DNA of 64,000 bases, from NCBI RefSeq assembly GCF_000055945.1, contig NC_008014.1, forward strand, positions 124,001-188,000. Direction: 5' to 3'. Under the pieces are notes generated by a model, which had not been told where the DNA came from, searched no databases, and saw nothing but the letters and a program-made list of their open reading frames with translations. Shown in pieces: positions 39,401 through 48,400 of the stretch; within the stretch, counting starts at the first letter, position 1; the number at the start of each line of letters is the position of its first letter. The position numbers and the translations under genes are program-made. Origin of the DNA: Lawsonia intracellularis PHE/MN1-00. Lineage in GTDB: Bacteria > Desulfobacterota > Desulfovibrionia > Desulfovibrionales > Desulfovibrionaceae.

Positions 39401-42400
39401 AATACTTCCTCTTCTTCAGACGATGATATCATAACTTCTTCTATTGAAAGTAGTAGTAGTAGTAGTAGTAGTGGTGATGAAGCAGATGTATCCAGTTTTG
39501 AAACATCTTTAGATGAAGGGTCAGATTGTGTTGATGGTGTCTATGGTGCTGTTGGAGGTGAAGAACCTGAGAAAAAGAAAGGCAAAGCAGTTGATGATGT
39601 AGATGGTGGTCGAAAAAAAGAAGAAGATAGTTATACAGATAAAGAGAAGAAAAAAAAGAAAAAGAGTAAAAAAGAACGTAAGTTAGAGAGTGAACTAGAA
39701 AAATTAAAAAAAGAGCAAGCAAAAGCAAGAAGTGAGTTTGAAGTTAAAGTAACTTTTTGTAAAGAAGAACTTTTTAAATCACAGCGAGATGAGTTTGTTA
39801 CTGCAGAGAATAAAAAACAAGATTTAAAAGCATTAGAAAAGAAACATGAGGATGAAAATGCACAATTTACATCAATGTGTGAAGAGCAGTTTCAGATTTT
39901 GTGTAAGAATCAAGAAGAAGAAAAAGTAAGAAAAGAGCAAGAATTACAAAAAGCAAAGGAAGATCATAAGAAAAAGAAAGAAAAGAAAAAGGAGAAGAAA
40001 GAAAAGAAGAAAGAAAAAGAAATAAGTAAGCTACAGCAACAACACATTAAAGCTAGAGAGCAATTTTTACAGAGTTATAAAAATTGTAAAGAAAAGATGG
40101 AGATGTTGGATCAGGAAGAACTTTTAATAGTAGAAGCCTCTGGAGGTGATGTTGAAGCAAAGGTAAAAGAGCTACAAGCACAAGCAGAAATTTTCTTCAA
40201 AATTCAAAAAGATCAGTATAAGCTTTTATTCCATCGTCAAGAACAAGAAATGAAGGCTCTTGAAGCAAGTTTTTATGGTGATGAAGTTGATGCTCCTTCT
40301 GGTGCTCGATCTATAGATGAAGTCCTTTCATCTGAAGATAGTGAGGAAGAACCTAAACCTCTTGAAGACCCTTCAACTTTTTATAATCCATTTAAGTATG
40401 GAGAGGGTAGTTTTATATTCTTTACACAATCATCTTCTGAGCAAACCAGAGATCAATATGGTTCAGATGATGAAAATGGATTTCGGTATCATACAGTAAT
40501 TGTTCAAGGAGAGGGGGAACCTAAAGGGGATGAAGCGCCACCACCACCAGTGAAGCTTCGAGTACCACCTTCTCTAACTGCTGACTTGGAAGACGTTGGA
40601 GATGGTAATACTGAGGTTGACTCTAGATGTTTTAATCAGGGTGTAACTAGCTCAGGGATCAGTAGTAGTCGTAGTAGTTTTACTACTGAGGAAGGATCTC
40701 AAGGTAGTGGCAGTATGTCATCACTAGTTCGGCTTCAAGTATCATCTTCTCTAATTACTGACTTAGAAGACACTGAAAATGGTAATACCAAGACAGGTAC
40801 ACAGCAATGGTTAGGCAATACAGGTAACGATAATAGTTGTAATGAGAGTACTCAATACACAGATAATTCAAGTCATCATAGTAGTGATGATGATGGAACA
40901 GATGGTCATAGTAATGATAATATTAATGGAGCTGAGGGCGGCTCAGGAGCTGCAGGAGGTTCAGGAGGGGCAGAAGGAGGTTCAGGAGGGTCAGATGATG
41001 ATAACAATCCTCCAGATGATAATAGTTCTAACGAAGAAGAAGAAGAAGAGAGCATTCTTCTTGTAAGTGAAACTGACTTAACAGATACAAAAGCAGAAGA
41101 CGGGGATAGTGAAGGAGAAGGAGGTATAAAAGATCAGAGAAAGAAGAGGAAACATAAAAAAGTTAGTAAAAGGAAGCAAAGACAGCATGAAAGACAACTT
41201 TTAGAGAAAAAAAGTCTTGCACATAGTCAATGGAATGAAAAGAAAAAGCAACAGGAGAAACAAAGAAATAGAGCGTTATTGTTTAGTATTCAAAGAAAAG
41301 AGGATCTTTCAGAACAAATAAGAAAGGAAGAACGAGAACAGCAAGAGTTTGAATCTAATCAACATCATGAAAGGATATTGTTAGAAGCAAAGCATAAACG
41401 ACAAAATGCTGAGCATTCTACAGACTCTGATGGAGAAGTCCATTTCCCATCTAAAAGACCCAAAAAGTCTCATAAGAAAAAGAGTCAACAAGTAGGCAAG
41501 CAATCTTCTCAGGTGGAACAACAAGTAGAGAAAAAAGATAGTAAAAAACAGAGGGAAGAAAAGGATGTTCCATCATGTTTGTTAACTGATATTTCTTATA
41601 AGCGTTTATTAAGTAGTTCTCAGCAGGAGGAAAAGATACATTGTGTAACTAGTCAACAAAAAGAGAAAGAAGAGCTTCAGAAAAAACAAGAGAAAGAAAA
41701 AGAAGAATATAAAAAAGAAGCAGCAAAGGTACAGAAATGTCTTGCTAAATTGAGTTCTCAACAACAACCAGGTGCAAGTAGACAACAAAAACAAGAGGAA
41801 GAAGAAATTCTTCAGCAGCAAACGAAAGAAGGCAACCAGTATATTTTAAAAAGCAAGGTAAAGCTAAATAACAAACAGCTTGCAGAGAAAGATAAGCTTA
41901 TACGAAAACATCAAGAAGAGAATCTTAAACTGTCTAAGAAGCATCGCAAAGAAAAAACAGAAAAAGAAAAGAAGAGAAAGAAAAAGGAAGAAATTAAAAA
42001 GAAAAAACATACAATAACACCAGAAGAAAAGGAACTTCAAGAATATTGTTCTGGGCGTAGAAGAACTTTATATTCCATGCAAATAGACGAGAGAGACCTT
42101 TTAGAGGAGAAACATAAAAGAGAGTTAGGTCAAATTCTCGATATGGAAGAGGTTGAGGTTTTAGAAGAGCAGCATGAAGAAGAAGTAAAAGAGCTATTCG
42201 AGAAACAAAGTAAGGATAGAGGGTTGCTTGAAGAGCAAATAAAAATATTACTTCAACAGCAATCCTCCCATACTACAAGTGGGGATGAGAAAAAAGAATG
42301 TGTAGAATCATCAGATGAGTTTGATAGTATCCCTTCTAGCTCCACTTATTATGATTCTACAAGCTCTTCTTATAGTACTGGTGATTTTTATAGTTCTATG

Positions 42401-45400
42401 CCTTCAGGTGAGCCTGAAGTGGAAATAGGTATTGAAATAGATGAAAATTTTGGCGTAGGCACTAGTGAAAATAGTAATAATACACAAGATGAAACACATC
42501 GTCCTATTGGTGGTGCACGAAAATATCAGCCTAAAGAATATAAAGATGTATCTGATACATCAAAAAAACAGAAAAAACTTACTAGAAGCACTCCAAAATT
42601 AATGCTTCTTTCAAAAAAAGAAAAAGAAGCATTGAGTCATAATGTAACACAAAGCTATCACAATATATATAAGAAGATACGAAAGAAAGAGATAGAACTT
42701 GAAGATGTATTACGAACAGAGCAGGAAAAAGATAGAAGAGGAGAGGATGCTGATTATCAGTTAATTCTTCTTTTAAAAGACGAATTACAACATCTATTGA
42801 GTCTATTTGAACAGACCCTTGAAGAAGAACGTCAGGCATTAGCAGCAGTTGATGCAATGGATGAACAGACAGAACTTGAACAACAATCAATAGAAGAGTC
42901 AGAAAATAAGAAAAAAGAAGAACCTAGGAGGAAATCAAGTCTATTAGAACGTATCTTTAAAAGGAAGCAGGAAGGAGATGAACCATCTAAAAAAGGAAAA
43001 GAAAATCATCATGAAAATCAAAAAAGGCTAGAGGAAGAACCATTAGTAGGATTAAAGAAGAGGCCTAAAAGAACATCAACAACAAGTAGGCTTAGCTTAA
43101 CATTAACCTCTATAGGAGAGAGCAAGATCCCACAGTGTGAAAAAAGTGATGAATCTAATCTTGTGGGCCCTGTTGTTTCATTTTTTAAGAAGGAGTTACG
43201 AACGCGTAAAAGTTCTATGATACATGGTGTTTGTTTTCCTCAAACAGGAGGAGTTCTTCAATCACTAGATGTTAATAGCCAAAAGAATTTAGTTAGTAGA
43301 GATGATAGTAAAAAACTTGAATCCAGTGGTGCTCCAGGTGGAGGTGATGGATCAGGAGATGATAGTCATTTTAAAAAAGATAAAGGATCTAAAAGAGATG
43401 GTAGTTCTGATTCTAAAAAGAAAAAGAAGAAGCATAGCCACAAAAGATTCTGTAGAAAACGTTTAGCTCATGAACGAAATAAACTTAGGAGGAAACATCA
43501 AGAAGAAAAAGAGTTATATAAAGAGCAGTTTACACGTGGGGTTCAACAAGTATTTGCTCTCCAGGACAAAGAGCGTGCAGAAGTAGCAAAAAAAGGAGGT
43601 GACCTTGAAGCATTAGCAGAAAGACACATGCAAGATGAAGAAGAGCATTATGTAAGAAATAGAAGAGAGGTAGCAGACCTTCATGATAAACAAAATAAAG
43701 AACGGTGTAGACTATACCTTATATCTAAAGGTGGAGGAGAATCTGCAAATACTACAGTGACAAGTGATGAAAGTTCTGTATCAGAAATTTTAGAAAGTGG
43801 CAGTGAAGCTGCCGTATATAAAGAACCAGTAACTCAAGAAGTTGAAGAACTGAGAAGACAACAACGTAAAGAGTTGGCAGTGCTTATGTTCTGTTGTGAG
43901 GATGAAAAGACTGCTTTACAGACAATGCATGAGAAAAATAAAGAATCGTTAGTTGGTACAATCTTGTTGGAAACATTAGAAAAAGTTCATAAACAAGAAG
44001 AAGACGATCTTGCTGCAGAACATCAAAAGAAAAAAGAGGAACTATTAAAAAAGCATAAACAAGAACAAAAAGATCTTGAAAATAAACATAAACGTTCTTC
44101 AAGCAAACGTGGTCCTAAGAGAAAATTACATCCTAAAGTTAAAGCCGTTCTTTTAGAACACAAACAAGCAAAAAATCGCCAAAAAATTATTCATCAAAAC
44201 CGTAAAACTCATTTGGAGAAAAAACAAGAAGAAGAAAAAAGGATGATATCTCAAGGGCAAGTTCCTTCTGTACTTTTAAAGAAAGTCAGTGAGTACCATG
44301 GAGGGCAAGAAGGTACATCTTTAGTAGAACTTGTAGCATTATATCATGAAGGAGAAATGAGTGCCCTATTAGATGAACAAAAAAGACAGAGAGAAGAAAG
44401 GGAAAAAAGACAACGTCAAGATTTAATCAGAGCTAAAGTAGGGGCTTTTTTTACTCAACGGACTCCTTCAGTCAGAAAAAAAGAGGGTCTATCTTTAAGC
44501 CAATCTTCACTACATGATTCTTCACCCCAAAAATATACACATCCAAGCCATAAAACATGTGGTCGACTTGCTGCTGAACAAGCTATAGAAAAAGGTTTCT
44601 TTGAGAATCATAAGGCAAATTGTAGCTTTATATTGGGAATAGAGCAAAAGAAAGAGCTTAAACAATTAGAAGAAGAGTGCGAAAAAGAGCTTAAACAATT
44701 AGAAGAAGAATGTGATGCAGCATATGCAATATTTCTTCAACAATTACCATTCCTTTGTGATGAAGATAGACAAACACAAGAGCAGCACTTCGTATCCCAA
44801 CGTCAGCAGATAGAAAAGTATAGGGAACAACAAAAAGAACAATTAACCTGTTTACAACACAAACATCAACAAGAAGCAAAAGAACTTGAGAAATTATTAG
44901 AAGTTCAGGCAAAAGAACTGGAAAAAAGGCAGAAAGAAGAAAGACAAAAACAACGAGATGTTGTTTCTTCATATCCAGAGAGAAAAGCTCAGCAAGAGCG
45001 ATTAATAACTCAGTCTAAACACCTGACGGCTCTTAAAGAAGCATTAAGTGAAGAAGATTCTATCTTTCAAAAAGACCTCACTTCTTCAACAATCGTAAAA
45101 CAGCAATTGTCAAAGGTTGAACAACAGAAAGAACTTGAAGCTTTGCAAGAAGATTTTGTGTTAGATCTTTGTTTTACTGAGTCAGATTATACAAGTGTTT
45201 CAGAAGAGAGTTCAGAAGAATCTTCTGTACCAGAAGGTATTAGTAGAAAACCTCATGGACCTAGTGGAGGTGGATTCAGACATCCTAGGAGAGAGATAAG
45301 TAGTAGTGATTCAGATACAGAGGGCAAGTCAGATGATCAATCTGTTAGAAGGATAGAACAAGAAATACAAACAGAACAGACAGGTCCACAAGGTACAGAA

Positions 45401-48400
45401 GAAAGTCAAACATATGCTGTGCAACAGAAGACAAGCCAATTTGTAGAAGTGAAAGAAGAGGAAATTCAGGTTCTAGAAGAAAAAGTACAAATTGTAGAAG
45501 AGAGAGGAGACAGTGATAAAGAGAAAGTCTTAACAAGAGAAGAGAAGAAGAGGAAAAAAGAGGAAGTACAAAGGAAGCATGAGAAAGAACTTAATCTGTG
45601 GATGTCACAGTATGAAACTACAGTCCAAAAGATAGAGCAAAAGTATAAAGAAAAGAAAGCTAATCGCCATATTCTTGGATGTACATTAGAGGAGTTACAA
45701 GAACAGGAAGAAAAAGAATCTAAAGTAGCTGTTGGGAACTTTACTGTATTATTAGAGAAAATGAGGGAAAAGCAGCAAAAAGAATTACAACAATTCCCAT
45801 CCTCAGATGAAGATGAAAGCGATGTGGATAGAAGAAAGAAGAAAAAAGTTATAAAAACAAAAGCTGAACGAAATGCACAAAGAGAGCAACGTAAGCATCA
45901 TCATACTCCTCATCCTTATCATCCAGAGGAGTCAACATCTCATTTAGTTTTAGATACTAAGCAAATAGTAACACTGACACCAAGTAGCAGTGATCAAGAA
46001 ACACCAGTTCAATCAAAAGAAACAGCTACAAATGAAACACCTATTCCATCACTACCTAGTACGGTAAAAGGCCTTACACTAGAGGAAGTTACAGTAACTG
46101 TATTACCTCAACCTACACAATTAAGTAGCCTCTTAAGTTATTTTTCTTCTGAACCATTACAAGAACAACCATGTCAGGTAGAGGAGCAACAAGTCTCATT
46201 TGAAAGTTCTCAAGTACAAGCTAGTACTGATGAGGCAACAATAGATCCAGAAGTACAATTAGTTTTGGATGAGTATTCATCAAAAGTTGCTTGTTTACAG
46301 CAAGAGATGGATAAAAAATTACAAGAAATAGAAGAAAAAGGTACAGATAGTTCAGCTTCATCAGATACTGAATGGTCTTGGCCTAAAAAAGATATGCCAA
46401 GAGAAATAAAAACACTCAAAGGTAGTGATAGTGAAGGAAAAGATCAGCAAGAAGTGCCAAAGATTCCTTCTGCAGGTGCACATTCTTTGAGTAGTATGGC
46501 TGAATCTGAAGATGTGGGTGCAGTTTCACACATAGAGAAAAAGAAAAGAAAGAGACATAAAAAACATAAAAGGAGTCAAAGGGAAAAAATATCTCGAGCA
46601 AAGAGAGCTCTTATGGCACAATATTTTGCAAAAGTAACACTCTTAGGACAAGAATGTTCAGAGAAAGTAAGTGAGATTCAAGAACAAAAAAAGCAGAAAT
46701 GTGAAATAGAAGAAAAGCAGAGAAAAGAGAGAGAAGAATTTTTTGATCAACATCAAGCAGCAAGAAATGCTCTTTTAGCTAAACAACAACAAGAACTCAT
46801 AGGAGTAGCACCTGAGGAAGTTGGACCATTACAAGATAAACATCGTCAAGAACAACAAGCACAAAGTCGACAATGGGGCTTAAACTTACATAGTTTAATA
46901 AAACAACAGAGGAAAGAGAGAGGGCTTAGTTCTTCTATATCTAGTTCATCATCAGATGAAGACATAATAGATGAAGGCAGTCAAAGTGATGATCAAGAAG
47001 ATAGCAAAAGTCTATCGTCACCTATATCTCCACCACCTTCTCCTCCTGTATCTGGTGCAGACTCACAATGTATAGGAGGAGCATCTTCTTCAGACACTGA
47101 TGCTACAATGAAGTCTGATGGTCATAAATCGCCAGAAGTCCCAGTATCATCAGATAAAAAAGAAGAAACTGGTGGTAATCAATCAAGTAAAGTTACAACT
47201 TATTTACTTTCTGTCTTTACAGGTAAGGGGGGAACTGCTGCTGGCGCTCAGTCTTCTTCTAGTGAACATACTGGTAGTAAAAGACAACAACCATCTGGTT
47301 CAGATCAAACATCGAAATCAAGTAGACAAGGGCCTTCTACTCCTTTTGAAGGGCAAGGGACATCTGGAGTAGAGGGTGCTTCAGGGGGAGCAGGTGATCC
47401 AGGTGATGGTGAGGATAAAAAATCTAAGAAACTAGATGATAGTCATGGTAAAGATCAAAAAAGTTCTCTAAAAAAACATAAAGATAAAAAGAAGCATACA
47501 ACAGAGGAAGAGGAAGCTAAAAAGAGGTTACAAGAAAAAGTTGAACAGAAAAGAAAAAATAGAGAACTATTGAAACAAAAATGTAAAGAAGAAGAAGAAG
47601 CTTTTTTAAGGAATAGAGAGAAATGTAAAAAACAGTTTCTTCAAGAGCAAGAAGAGGAATATGAGGCTGCTAGACAGTCAGGTAAAGATTTAGAATTGTT
47701 GCTAGTTGAACAACGTGAGAGACAAGTAGAATTTTATAATCATCACGAGAGTCAACATGCAAAGATGAAGAAAAAACACGAGGCGTTACTTAAAGGAAAG
47801 CGTAAGAAGAAAGTCAAGAAATATGGAACATCACTAGAAGAACAACAAGCAAAAGAAAGAGCAGAGGCTCGTCAGAAGTATCAAAAAGGTATAGAGGTGA
47901 TGGAAAAGAGGCAGCAGGAAGAATTAGATGAAGCCTCTGCTCAGGGTAAGAACTTAGAAGATATTAAGAAGAAACATAGACAAGAGGAAGAAGATTTTTA
48001 CCGTGAACAGATGTTAGGTGAATTAGGAAACCTGCTTCAACGACAAAACCAAGAAAGACAAAGTGTAGGGTTACCTCCAATTGAAGGGAGCTCAAGTAGT
48101 GGTGTAACAACATATTCTGATACAGAATATAGTTCTCTTGAAATGGATCTTGAAACTAAAGAAGAGGTTTATACAAGTGGAAATGAAAGTACAGAACAAG
48201 AAGTAGTAACAGAACAAGAAGTAGTAGTAACAGAAGCAGAAGAAGTAACAGAGGAAAAGTTGTTAGTAAAAGATGAAAGCTTTTCTTATCAAGGTAGTCT
48301 TACAGAATATCTTTCTCAGGCGATCCCAGAGGAAGTGAATAAACCTTGTATAGATGATACAAGTAGCAGTACTAGTACTACTGGACGGAAATCTAGTTTT

